The notes under the pieces: model-generated
The model's input: only the letters and a program-made list of their open reading frames with translations
Told to the model about the DNA's origin: nothing
Database searches by the model: none
Shown: piece after piece, positions 1 through 6,838 of the stretch
Numbering within the stretch: position 1 is the first letter of the stretch
How the letters are laid out: each line of letters begins with the position of its first letter
Position numbers and translations under genes: made by a program
Origin: an uncultured Alphaproteobacteria bacterium
GTDB lineage: Bacteria; Pseudomonadota; Alphaproteobacteria; Paracaedibacterales; CAIULA01
NCBI GenBank assembly: GCA_903905285.1
Contig: CAIVFQ010000125.1
Coordinates: 1 to 15,282, forward strand
Reading direction: 5' to 3'
Length of the DNA stretch: 15,282 nucleotides

Positions 1-123
1 GGATTCAGAACAACCCGAGGAGCCGAAGTCTTTTGCCTAATTCGAGGCTTTCTCTCAACGAGACGCAAACAGGGGTTTAATATCTTTCATGCCATCCTAA
101 ATCCTCAGTTCTGCCCACAATAA
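1..123 (+). CDS. IS66-family transposase, C-terminal end (partial)
   Basis: Frame 1 is open from the first base of the window and encodes 40 residues before TAA at 121-123; the 5' part lies outside. The peptide opens GFRTTRGAEVFCLIRGFLST and continues RRKQGFNIFHAIL, which matches the conserved last helices of IS66 (TnpC/DDE) transposases, where a FRS..GAE.F..IR.Y.ST.RKQG.N...AL pattern is usual. The family moves DNA by a DDE transposase with helper proteins TnpA and TnpB, which are not visible here. Support comes from the DNA just downstream: it ends in GTTAC, the complement of the GTAA that starts IS66 terminal repeats, and the neighbouring secretin gene stops exactly there. Assignment is from motif recognition. 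Confidence 0.8.
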   Translation, partial: GFRTTRGAEVFCLIRGFLSTRRKQGFNIFHAILNPQFCPQ

Positions 124-137
124 ACCTGGGTAGTTAC
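1..137 (+). mobile_element. Right end of an IS66-like insertion sequence
   Basis: After the transposase stop codon only 14 bases remain before the proposed element end at 137 (CCTGGGTAGTTAC, 125-137). Read inward from the end this is GTAACTACCCAGG; IS66 elements characteristically begin with GTAA and duplicate 8 bp of target. The following 8 bases, 138-145 (AATACATT), would be the target duplication, whose partner lies left of the window. The junction coincides with the abrupt end of the secretin reading frame. The boundary is inferred from one end only. Confidence 0.72.
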
Positions 138-907
138 AATACATTTAAATAGTTTTTGACCAACTGATGGTGTTTGGAGGTTCCACAAACTGAAACAATT
201 CCCCCTTGGCGATGTAAGGAATAGGTTCCTGGAGTTGTTGGGCCTGTGGTTGAATTTGAGGCATGGGAAAGAATGATTTTAAGATTACTTTCCAATTCAG
301 TCCAAAAATCATTGTTGCCGGCAATTTTAACGGCGCTGTTTGAACCGTTATCTTGTGCGTTCTTGCCAGAGGGGTTAGAGGAGTCGGCAAAAACATCAGT
401 GGCGATTGAAATGCGATTTTCACTGCTGCGCGAAATATTCAAAAATTGCACATTATAATTTTCGACATAGGCAGAATCTATCTCGATTCTTAAGCTGTGA
501 TTGACGACCTTGTACCGCAATCCGGCTAACTGACAAATGCTTTCAATAACCTGAATAAAAGGCGTGTCTTTGGCTGAGAAAACGACCCGTGCGTCAATTT
601 TTGGGTCTAGTTGCAAATCAATATTTGCCTGACGGGCCAACTCAATAAGAACCGGTTTAAGGGATGATGCTTCGCTGAGATTTACGCAAACAGGTTGAAA
701 GAAAGGGGCGGGGATATCTTCAAATTGGTTTTTAACTTTGGGCAGTGGTTGTTGTGTTTTGGCAGATTCAACAGGTGTGGTTAGCTGTTTCATTTCCCGC
801 TTGGTAATCTCCGGTGCTAAAGCGTCCTTTTTCAATACCTCACGACATCCCACCAAAGTCAGACTGATTATAATTAGGTATAAAAAACGCGTCTTGCTCA
901 CAAACAT
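134..907 (-). pseudogene. Secretin-family (MshL/PilQ-like) outer-membrane lipoprotein, truncated by the IS66-like element
   Basis: Encodes 257 residues from ATG at 907. A lipoprotein signal (hydrophobic residues 8-19, lipobox LVGC with Cys21) is followed by a Pro/Lys-rich linker. A secretin/TonB N-terminal short domain lies at about residues 72-142 (PVLIELARQANIDLQLDPKI, then VIESICQLAGLRYKV), and an N1-like periplasmic domain starts near 150 (YNVQFLNISRSS, then DFWTELESNLKIIL). This order resembles MshL and related type IV pilus or type II secretion secretins, which form the outer-membrane pore. Such proteins are usually over 500 residues, and the pore-forming C-terminal secretin domain is wholly missing. 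The native gene sequence seems to end at base 138; the last codon's G and the TAA stop come from the insertion-sequence end. The fragment could not form a channel. It lies downstream of eamA on the same strand with an 84-base gap. No clear ribosome binding site is seen. Confidence 0.78.
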
Positions 908-991
908 ATCACTTTAAAAAGGGTACACACCCCAACGATTTTAAAGCAACCTAGCACTTGAGCGCTACTTATAAAAAATTTAATTACAATT

Positions 992-1906
992 TTAGGCGGC
1001 TTTCTTATCCAGTGATGCATTCTGATTTGACGAAGCAACAGAAGATTGACGGCGAGAAGGCCACTGGTTAATGGCCAAGCCAACAAATACCAAAGATGAT
1101 GCCATCATAACTTTTAAAGACACCGTTTCCCCCAAAACCAACCATCCCGATAAAAAGGCAAACACAGGAATAAGAAGCGAATAAGGTGCCACGGTCGAGG
1201 GAGGATATAAACGCATTAATTTGGCCCATGCTGTTCCGCCAATCCAAGTGGCCACCCAGGCAATGTATAAAATGCACCCTACGCCTGTCCAATCCAACTG
1301 TTGCCAAATGCGGATAAAGGTCTCGGTTCCTCCTTCAAACGTATAGCTCATTATTAACAAAGGAATGGGGGGGACAAGGCTTGTCCACACAATCAGGGCG
1401 AACGAATCTAAGGGGCCGGCTTTTCTGACTAAAATATTTGACGTTGCCCAAGAAAAAGCCGCACACAAAACACAAACCAAACCAGTAAGGCTGGATTTCG
1501 TGTGCATTTCAAACCCAATAAAGAAAATGCCAGAAAATGCAATGAAAACCCCAAGACCCTGCTTCCAGGTTAGTCGTTGATCAAACACAAAGAGCGATAA
1601 AATAATGGTAAAGAAAGCCTGACTTTGCAGAACCAAAGACCCTAATCCAGAGCTGATTCCCAAATCAACGCCGACGAAAAGAAAGGAAAATTTAACAAAC
1701 CCCATGCTTAATCCAATGGCAATAAGCATTCCAATGGAAATGGCAGGACGTTTAATAAATAAAAATAAGGGCAGACCAGCAAAAATATATCGCAAAAAGG
1801 CGAAGGCAAAAGGCGGTGCTTCGCCTAGCCCAATTTTGATGACAACAAAATTGAAGCCCCAAACAACGGCCACCAATAAGGCAAGAAGGATATGGCGATA
1901 ACTCAT
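992..1906 (-). CDS. eamA: EamA-family (DMT superfamily) metabolite exporter
   Basis: 304 residues from ATG at 1906. The protein is almost entirely hydrophobic and fits the ten-helix architecture of two EamA domains (about residues 5-135 and 145-285). The start MSYRHILLALLVAVVWGFNF and internal stretches such as GLGSLVLQSQAFFTIIL and CAAFSWATSNILVRKAG closely resemble E. coli EamA (YdeD), an inner-membrane exporter of cysteine and O-acetylserine. Length fits the family (about 300). The C-terminal tail after about 285 is polar (Ser/Gln/Lys-rich). It is transcribed away from pyk across a 184-base spacer and may be co-transcribed with the downstream secretin remnant. The family is confident; the substrate is not, since many paralogous drug/metabolite transporters share these motifs. 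Confidence 0.85.
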   Translation of the reverse strand: MSYRHILLALLVAVVWGFNFVVIKIGLGEAPPFAFAFLRYIFAGLPLFLFIKRPAISIGMLIAIGLSMGFVKFSFLFVGVDLGISSGLGSLVLQSQAFFTIILSLFVFDQRLTWKQGLGVFIAFSGIFFIGFEMHTKSSLTGLVCVLCAAFSWATSNILVRKAGPLDSFALIVWTSLVPPIPLLIMSYTFEGGTETFIRIWQQLDWTGVGCILYIAWVATWIGGTAWAKLMRLYPPSTVAPYSLLIPVFAFLSGWLVLGETVSLKVMMASSLVFVGLAINQWPSRRQSSVASSNQNASLDKKAA

Positions 1907-1938
1907 GGTTTATTTACGTGTGGGCTGAAGACCTGGTG

Positions 1939-1944
1939 ATTATA
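1939..1944 (-). promoter_or_regulatory. Possible -10 element for eamA
   Basis: On the minus strand these bases read TATAAT, 32 bases upstream of the eamA start codon. No good -35 match sits 16-18 bases further upstream (the sequence there reads about GGTAAA), so this is a weak prediction. The rest of the eamA-pyk spacer (1907-2090) shows no operator-like palindrome that I could recognise. Confidence 0.3.
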
Positions 1945-2090
1945 TAAGTAATCTTTTAGGATTTACCATCACCAATATGCTACTTTCAGATAATTCTTTG
2001 TGATTTCAGGAAACCTTGAACTGGCTTGGTATTCCGTCTAAGGTAAGGAAATTTTAGACTTTGCATACCTGTATAGTAAAAGGGATTCCC

Positions 2091-3506
2091 GTGCGTCGAA
2101 TGAGAAACGCTAAAATTGTTGCCACCTTAGGGCCTGCCAGTTGCAACGAAGGGGTTATTAAAACTCTGCTTGAAAAAGGGGCGGATGTTTTCCGCCTAAA
2201 CTTTTCCCATGGCACCCATGGCGATCATCAAAAAAACTTTGAGATCCTTCGCAAACTAGAGCACGATTTCAATCGCCCTATTACGATTTTGATGGACTTG
2301 CAGGGGCCAAAGCTTCGTGTGGGGACATTTGCTGAAGGAAAGATTTACTTAAAAACGAATCAGGGTTTTAGGTTAGATTTAAACCCTGAACCTGGCAATC
2401 AAGACCGTGTCTGTTTGCCGCATCCTGAAATTTTTAAGGCCATTCAAACGGGGACAGATTTATTATTAGATGACGGTAAATTGCGTCTGAAAGTTGTTCG
2501 CCATACTTCTGATTCAATCGAAACAATTGTGACGACAGGTGGCGAGTTGTCCAATCGCAAGGGGGTTAATGTTCCTGATATTATGCTTCCCCTTTCGGCC
2601 CTTACCGACAAAGATCGTCGTGATTTAGATTTTGGTTTGATGTTAGGGGTTGATTGGGTTGCCTTATCCTTTGTGCAAAAACCAGAAGATATTCTTGAAG
2701 CCCAGCAATTAATCAAAGGGCGCGCTAAGATTATAGCCAAGCTTGAAAAACCTATGGCGATTCAGTATCTGGATGAGATTGTTCGTTTAAGTGATGCGGT
2801 TATGGTTGCCCGTGGTGATTTAGGCGTAGAAATGCTACCCGAAGAAGTTCCCAGCATCCAAAAGCGTATTATTCACAGCTGCCGTCAAGCGGGAAAACCC
2901 GTTGTGGTTGCAACCCAGATGTTAGATTCGATGATCTATAATCCGTCACCTACCCGGGCCGAGGCTTCTGATGTGGCCACAGCGATTTATGATGGCGTTG
3001 ATGCCGTGATGTTATCAGCGGAAACAGCTTCAGGCGAATACCCCGTGGAGGCCGTGTCGATGATGGATCGAATTATTACCCAAACAGAGCGCGATCCTGT
3101 GTACCGTCAAATGGTTGATAATTCACGTCCGCAACCCCTTTCCACAGTTTCTGATTCTATCACAGCCTCGGCCCGTCAAATTGCCCATATTATTGCGATA
3201 CCCGTTATTGTGACTTTTTCTGACACAGGGTCAACTACCTTAAGGGCTGCGCGTGAACGGCCCGAATCGCCTATCTTAGCCCTGACGGCTAATTTGCAAA
3301 CGGCACGATTTTTAGGATTGGTATGGGGCGCGCACGCGGTTCTTATTCCCCCTATTACTAGTTTTTCTGACATGGTTGAAACGGCCTGTCACTTGGCCTG
3401 TAAACAGAACTTCACCAAAAAAGGTGAACATATTCTGATTACAGCCGGGGTGCCTTTTGGAATGGCGGGTGGTACCAACATTTTGCGTATTGCCAAAGTT
3501 GATTAG
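2091..3506 (+). CDS. pyk: Pyruvate kinase
   Basis: Catalyses phosphoenolpyruvate + ADP to pyruvate + ATP, the last step of glycolysis, in the cytosol. From GTG at 2091 the protein has 471 residues, normal for bacterial enzymes, and starts MRRMRNAKIVATLGPAS as in alphaproteobacterial relatives. The frame stays open upstream to a TTG at 2061, but a purine-rich AAAAGGGA lies just before 2091 and the extra ten residues are unlike the family; ATG 2100 is a third option. Visible motifs: RLNFSHG (35-41), MDLQGPKLRVG (68-78), KGVNVPDIMLP (157-167), the active-site IIAKLEKP with Lys217 and Glu219, metal-binding Asp243 in ARGDLG, ATQMLDSMI (274-282) and TRAEASDVA. The B domain lies at about 72-170 and the C-terminal allosteric domain from about 345. 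It ends 31 bases from the convergent gene at 3538. Intact and confident. Confidence 0.97.
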   Translation: MRRMRNAKIVATLGPASCNEGVIKTLLEKGADVFRLNFSHGTHGDHQKNFEILRKLEHDFNRPITILMDLQGPKLRVGTFAEGKIYLKTNQGFRLDLNPEPGNQDRVCLPHPEIFKAIQTGTDLLLDDGKLRLKVVRHTSDSIETIVTTGGELSNRKGVNVPDIMLPLSALTDKDRRDLDFGLMLGVDWVALSFVQKPEDILEAQQLIKGRAKIIAKLEKPMAIQYLDEIVRLSDAVMVARGDLGVEMLPEEVPSIQKRIIHSCRQAGKPVVVATQMLDSMIYNPSPTRAEASDVATAIYDGVDAVMLSAETASGEYPVEAVSMMDRIITQTERDPVYRQMVDNSRPQPLSTVSDSITASARQIAHIIAIPVIVTFSDTGSTTLRAARERPESPILALTANLQTARFLGLVWGAHAVLIPPITSFSDMVETACHLACKQNFTKKGEHILITAGVPFGMAGGTNILRIAKVD

Positions 3507-3537
3507 ACACCCTTACCAAGCCTACTGTTAGATTCCA

Positions 3538-4146
3538 TTACTCATCAGCGCCGGCATCATCATCACCTTTAGCGTCATCAGAAGATTTGTCGTCATCACC
3601 TGAATCATCTTTAGCGTCATCAGAAGATTTGTCGTCATCACCTGAATCATCTTTTTTGTCAGCTTTATCAGCGGCTGGTTTAGCCGGTGTGGCCGCGGCA
3701 GGCGCTGCCGGTGCAGCTGCCGCTACAGGTTGCGCTGCCACAGTCTGAGCTGGCATCACAGGCTGCATCATGGTCGTCATCGGTTGCTGCTGCATCATCA
3801 TTGGCGGAGTGGTCGCCATCGAAGAACGCATTATCCCCTGTTGTTGAGGTACCATAGCCGGTGCTGAAACAGGAATTGACCCATTAACAATAGCAGTTTG
3901 GCCTGGCAAGCCCGAAATGCCTGCCATGACAACCTCAGACTCTTGCATAGGGATGTTTGGCCGAATCATTTGGCAGGTTTGCGCGTCACAGTAATTCAGT
4001 GTTGCTGTTTTGCGATCAAAGACAAAAATGCCTTTTTCTTGCGAATATAAGGCATACCGATCCTGTTGGCTAAAGTACGTTATGACAACGCCAACAGTGA
4101 TAAGAAAAGTTATACAGCCTAAAATAGTACCTTTTAACGAAGTCAT
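3538..4146 (-). CDS. Membrane-anchored acidic low-complexity protein of unknown function
   Basis: 202 residues from ATG at 4146, with a good ribosome binding site (GGGAGA) six bases upstream. Residues about 8-25 form one hydrophobic segment, so the protein is probably anchored in the inner membrane with its body in the periplasm. Residues 27-65 form a short globular stretch with two cysteines (NYCDAQTCQM). Then come a Met/Gln/Pro-rich region (about 100-135), an Ala/Pro-rich linker (about 136-160), and an Asp/Ser/Lys-rich acidic tail with two identical 14-residue repeats (DDSGDDDKSSDDAK at 166-179 and 180-193). I recognise no family. Metal or calcium binding by the acidic tail is conceivable but not shown. 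It is convergent with pyk and divergent from the serine hydrolase. Confidence 0.75.
   Translation of the reverse strand: MTSLKGTILGCITFLITVGVVITYFSQQDRYALYSQEKGIFVFDRKTATLNYCDAQTCQMIRPNIPMQESEVVMAGISGLPGQTAIVNGSIPVSAPAMVPQQQGIMRSSMATTPPMMMQQQPMTTMMQPVMPAQTVAAQPVAAAAPAAPAAATPAKPAADKADKKDDSGDDDKSSDDAKDDSGDDDKSSDDAKGDDDAGADE
3568..3651. repeat. Two perfect 42-bp tandem repeats in the acidic-tail coding region
   Basis: Copies at 3568-3609 and 3610-3651 are identical base for base. The unit is a whole number of codons (14), so copy-number change would lengthen or shorten the acidic tail in frame. Perfect identity suggests recent duplication. Confidence 0.9.
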
Positions 4147-4185
4147 AATCGTCTCCCAATGTCAGAAAACAGGTCGCCGTTATCC

Positions 4186-4197
4186 AACAATATTGTT
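4186..4197. promoter_or_regulatory. Palindrome in the divergent promoter region
   Basis: AACAATATTGTT is a perfect 12-bp palindrome in the 110-base spacer between the divergent genes starting at 4146 (minus) and 4257 (plus). It overlaps the proposed -35 of the plus-strand gene, which is where a repressor operator would sit. AT-rich palindromes also occur by chance. Confidence 0.35.
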
Positions 4198-4220
4198 TTT
4201 CACTTACTTTTATATATACT
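4193..4220 (+). promoter_or_regulatory. Candidate sigma-70-type promoter for the serine hydrolase gene
   Basis: TTGTTT (4193-4198) and TATACT (4215-4220) are separated by 16 bases and match the -35 and -10 consensus at 4/6 and 5/6 positions. The predicted transcript would start near 4227, about 30 bases before the ATG at 4257. Prediction from consensus only. Confidence 0.45.
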
Positions 4221-4256
4221 TTAATAAGGTTAAAATTTTCTTAATTATTGGGCAGT

Positions 4257-5852
4257 ATGCGTTTTCTTTTTATCTTTGTAAGTTTGTGGCTAAGCGTTCA
4301 GTCTTGCTGTGGCGACCAATTAACCAATGTTTTACCAACCTTTGAAGCCTATGTTCAAAAGACCTTGGCAGAATGGCAGGCCCCCGGCGTTGCTGTTGTA
4401 ATTGTCAAAGACGGGCAGATCGTTTACGAAAAAGGCTTTGGGGTGAGAGAGGTTGGCCAACCAGAGGTTGTCGACGCCTATACCGTTTTTCCCATTGCCT
4501 CGCTCAGTAAGAATTTTTTGGTAACGGTCATTGGTCAACTGGTGGATGAAGGTATTTTAGACTGGGATACACCGGTCAAGACCTATTTGCCCGATTTTCG
4601 CCTCAGCGACCCAGACATTACGAATCAATTTACACTCCGTGATTTATTGTCACATCGAAGCGGCCTGAAGGGTTTTTCAGGGGATACTTTTTGGAATTTG
4701 GGGTTCAGCGCCGAAGAAATTCGCCAAGGACTTGCACAGCTGCCGTTCGAAAAAGCATTTCGTCAAGATTATGGTTATCAAAATCATCTGTTCGGTATTG
4801 CTAGCCAACTTGTGGAAAAAGTCACGGGCCAACCCATAGCGACGCTTTTTCAGACACGTTTGTTTAATCCTTTATCATTAAGCCATTCCAGCGTTGGGCC
4901 TGTTGAACAACCCAAAAAGGGACTGTGGGCAACTATAACCGGTTGGTTCCAAAAAAAACCAAAACCAAATTTGGCCTTACCCCACCATGTTATCGGCACC
5001 AAGGTAACTGCCATGCCAATTTCCCCCCAGATGTATCTATTTAATGGCAGCACTGGGGTTAACACTTGCGCTCACGATTTGGGTTTGTGGATGGCTTTCC
5101 ACTTAAATGACGGTCAGGTGAATGGCAAAGCTTTGGTGTCGCTGGCACAGCAAAAACAAATGCGTACATCCCATATTCAGGTGACCAATTTACGCCCTGA
5201 TGATATTCAATTTCCATCTATACGCATGAGCCAGATTCATTATGGTATGGGTTGGTTTTTGGGATATTATGGCGAAGGTTCTATTAAGACCCCGTTTCTT
5301 AACCACATGGGGGGCTTCTCTGGCGTTAGAAGTTTGATGACCTTGATCCCAGACCAAAAATTGGGAATTGTTATTCTTTCAAACTTTGGTTCTATGCGTG
5401 TGAGTATGCTGACAGAGGCTCTAAGGAATAAATTTCTCGATTTGTATTTAAACTTAAGCGACAAAGACTGGAGCAAAGAAAACCTGCAAAAGATGGAGGA
5501 AATTCGTACAAAAAATAAGCAATATAAAAATGCGTATCGCTTGCAAAACCCCCGCACCCATCATGATTTAAAAGTTTACGTTGGAAAGTACACCAACCCT
5601 GTATACGGTTTGTTCGAGATTCAACAAGACAAACAGGGGTTAACGTTGATTTACAGAAATCGTCGGGTACCCTTAAAGCATTGGAATGGTGACGAGTTTG
5701 AATTCAAAGGGTATGACCTGACCCCTATTTATTCGGAATATGATCAAGGCTATATCGAATTTGGTGTGCAAGGGCAGCAGGCCATTTTATCGGCCATTAA
5801 TCTTATGAATGAAGGCAAAAGCGAAATTTTTGAACGTGTGAAAACAAAATAG
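4257..5852 (+). CDS. Exported serine hydrolase, beta-lactamase/penicillin-binding protein fold
   Basis: ATG 4257 gives 531 residues; a TTG nine bases upstream is less likely because the ATG opens directly on a signal peptide (residues 1-19, hydrophobic core RFLFIFVSLWL). The catalytic domain (about 25-390) has the class C beta-lactamase/esterase signatures: SxxK as Ser82-Leu-Ser-Lys85 in PIASLSKNF, the second motif as Tyr174-Gln-Asn176 in YGYQN, and HMGG at 350-353 in place of KTG. LLSHRSGL (130-137) is also typical. A C-terminal beta-rich domain (about 436-527, YVGKYTNPVYGLFEIQQ) resembles the DUF3471-type extension of such proteins. It probably acts in the periplasm or outside the cell on peptidoglycan peptides, D-amino-acid peptides or esters; true antibiotic resistance is not implied. 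Cys17-Cys18 could make it a lipoprotein, but the lipobox is poor. The next gene begins 41 bases downstream. Confidence 0.88.
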   Translation: MRFLFIFVSLWLSVQSCCGDQLTNVLPTFEAYVQKTLAEWQAPGVAVVIVKDGQIVYEKGFGVREVGQPEVVDAYTVFPIASLSKNFLVTVIGQLVDEGILDWDTPVKTYLPDFRLSDPDITNQFTLRDLLSHRSGLKGFSGDTFWNLGFSAEEIRQGLAQLPFEKAFRQDYGYQNHLFGIASQLVEKVTGQPIATLFQTRLFNPLSLSHSSVGPVEQPKKGLWATITGWFQKKPKPNLALPHHVIGTKVTAMPISPQMYLFNGSTGVNTCAHDLGLWMAFHLNDGQVNGKALVSLAQQKQMRTSHIQVTNLRPDDIQFPSIRMSQIHYGMGWFLGYYGEGSIKTPFLNHMGGFSGVRSLMTLIPDQKLGIVILSNFGSMRVSMLTEALRNKFLDLYLNLSDKDWSKENLQKMEEIRTKNKQYKNAYRLQNPRTHHDLKVYVGKYTNPVYGLFEIQQDKQGLTLIYRNRRVPLKHWNGDEFEFKGYDLTPIYSEYDQGYIEFGVQGQQAILSAINLMNEGKSEIFERVKTK

Positions 5853-5893
5853 AAACTTTATAGATGACGAATAAATTTATTACTTTGAGGATT

Positions 5894-6596
5894 ATGATGA
5901 AAAATAGATTGTTGATTATTTGTGGCCTGTTTTTAATGGGTTATTGCTCATTTTCTTTGCAGTCAGCCAACGCAGCGGCGGCCGGACTTGATTTTCTGGG
6001 TTCAGAGCTATCTCATGCAGAATTTGTGGCAGCTGCCAAAAAATTACCAAATATCTGGCCAACAGAAGCTCAGCTGCGTGAAGTTCTAGCTGGTCCTATC
6101 ACCGTGGGGGGCCCGGGAATGGGTTGCCAATATTCCCGATCGTGATGCATTAAAAGCTGCTTTAAAAGATGGATTTCAAATTGAGTGTACGTGTAATGGG
6201 GACGACTCTCCATTAGAGACTGACGTTTTTGAAATTGACGCAAATGGAATAATCCGTCGGGTGATTCAGATTATTGGCGTAGACGATGGTGAAGACAAGG
6301 ATGGATTATATGAAAATCAGGCTCCTGTTCTTTTAGAAACACTTCTCACAGGTGACGAAAGGCTGAACCCTTTGCTTCGCCATTACCAATACTCGATGAC
6401 TTTTGAACAACGATCAAAGGCTATAAAAGAAGCGAAGCCTGATGCAAAAAAGGCATTAGATCAAGAACAAGAAAAGGTGATAACAATTGCATCTCGGTTA
6501 ATCAAAGATCCTGAACAAAGGGATGCATATTTAGCCGCCATCCCTGATATCATTCGTCAAGGGTCGGAATTTTCCTTCGATCAATTGCCTGAGTAA
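5894..6596 (+). pseudogene. Small exported protein of unknown function, frameshifted at a G tract
   Basis: From ATG 5894 (GAGG three bases upstream; ATG 5897 also possible, and an in-frame ATG at 5864 lacks a binding site) the frame runs through a signal peptide (about 1-27, cleavage after SANA) and stops early at 6145. Immediately past GGGGGG at 6106-6111 another frame carries on smoothly to TAA at 6596. If one G is dropped the join reads TVGAREWVANIPDRDALKAA, and a continuous protein of 233 residues results. The second half contains ECTCNGDD and a charged helical C-terminus rich in Lys/Glu/Ala (about 170-225). I recognise no family. It follows the serine hydrolase closely and may share its transcript. 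It could be a decayed gene, a phase-variable gene, a slippage-expressed gene or a sequencing error; the base sequence alone cannot say. Confidence 0.7.
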
Positions 6597-6640
6597 TATC
6601 GTTGAAGGCGGATTAATGGGTGTTTCTCTAATTAATAGGC

Positions 6641-6740
6641 AGGATGTCACCCTCGCGCAGGCGCAGGCGCGGGCCCAGAAGAAATACAACTGGATCCCCG
6701 TTTTCACGGGGATGACAAAGGGGGCATGGGAATGACAAAG
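6641..6740. repeat. Palindromic intergenic repeat element
   Basis: The 242-base gap between 6597 and 6838 holds a GC-rich block unlike its surroundings. It contains GCGCAG-type short tandem units (about 6655-6672), a CCCAG/CTGGAT inverted pair, and a perfect hairpin: ATCCCCGT (6694-6701), loop TTTC, ACGGGGAT (6706-6713). The tail GGGATGACAAAG is then nearly repeated as GGGAATGACAAAG (6728-6740). The core CTGGATCCCCG...CGGGGATGAC is the form of small palindromic repeats dispersed through many alphaproteobacterial genomes. It may act as a transcription terminator for the upstream gene. Confidence 0.72.
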
Positions 6741-6838
6741 AGTGTGCAGAATCTAATGGAGAAATAATAAAAAGATTTTCTTGACAAAGAAAGAATGGTG
6801 ATTACATTTATTGTATAATTCTATTTAGGTGTAAAAAA

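Noticed and set aside
2061..2090. TTG 2061 as the pyruvate kinase start
   Set aside because: It would add ten residues (HTCIVKGIP-type) absent from the family's usual N-terminus; GTG 2091 gives the standard MRRxRNxKIVATLGP opening and is preceded by a purine-rich site.
4257..5852. Calling the serine hydrolase a class C beta-lactamase resistance gene
   Set aside because: It has HMGG instead of KTG, an extra C-terminal domain and 531 residues, all of which point to the broader esterase/peptidase branch of the fold.
6781..6819. TTGACA (6781-6786) and TATAAT (6814-6819) upstream of the OTU-like gene
   Set aside because: The two hexamers are 27 bases apart, far from the 16-18 needed, so they cannot form one sigma-70 promoter; the TATAAT alone may be a -10 with a poor -35.
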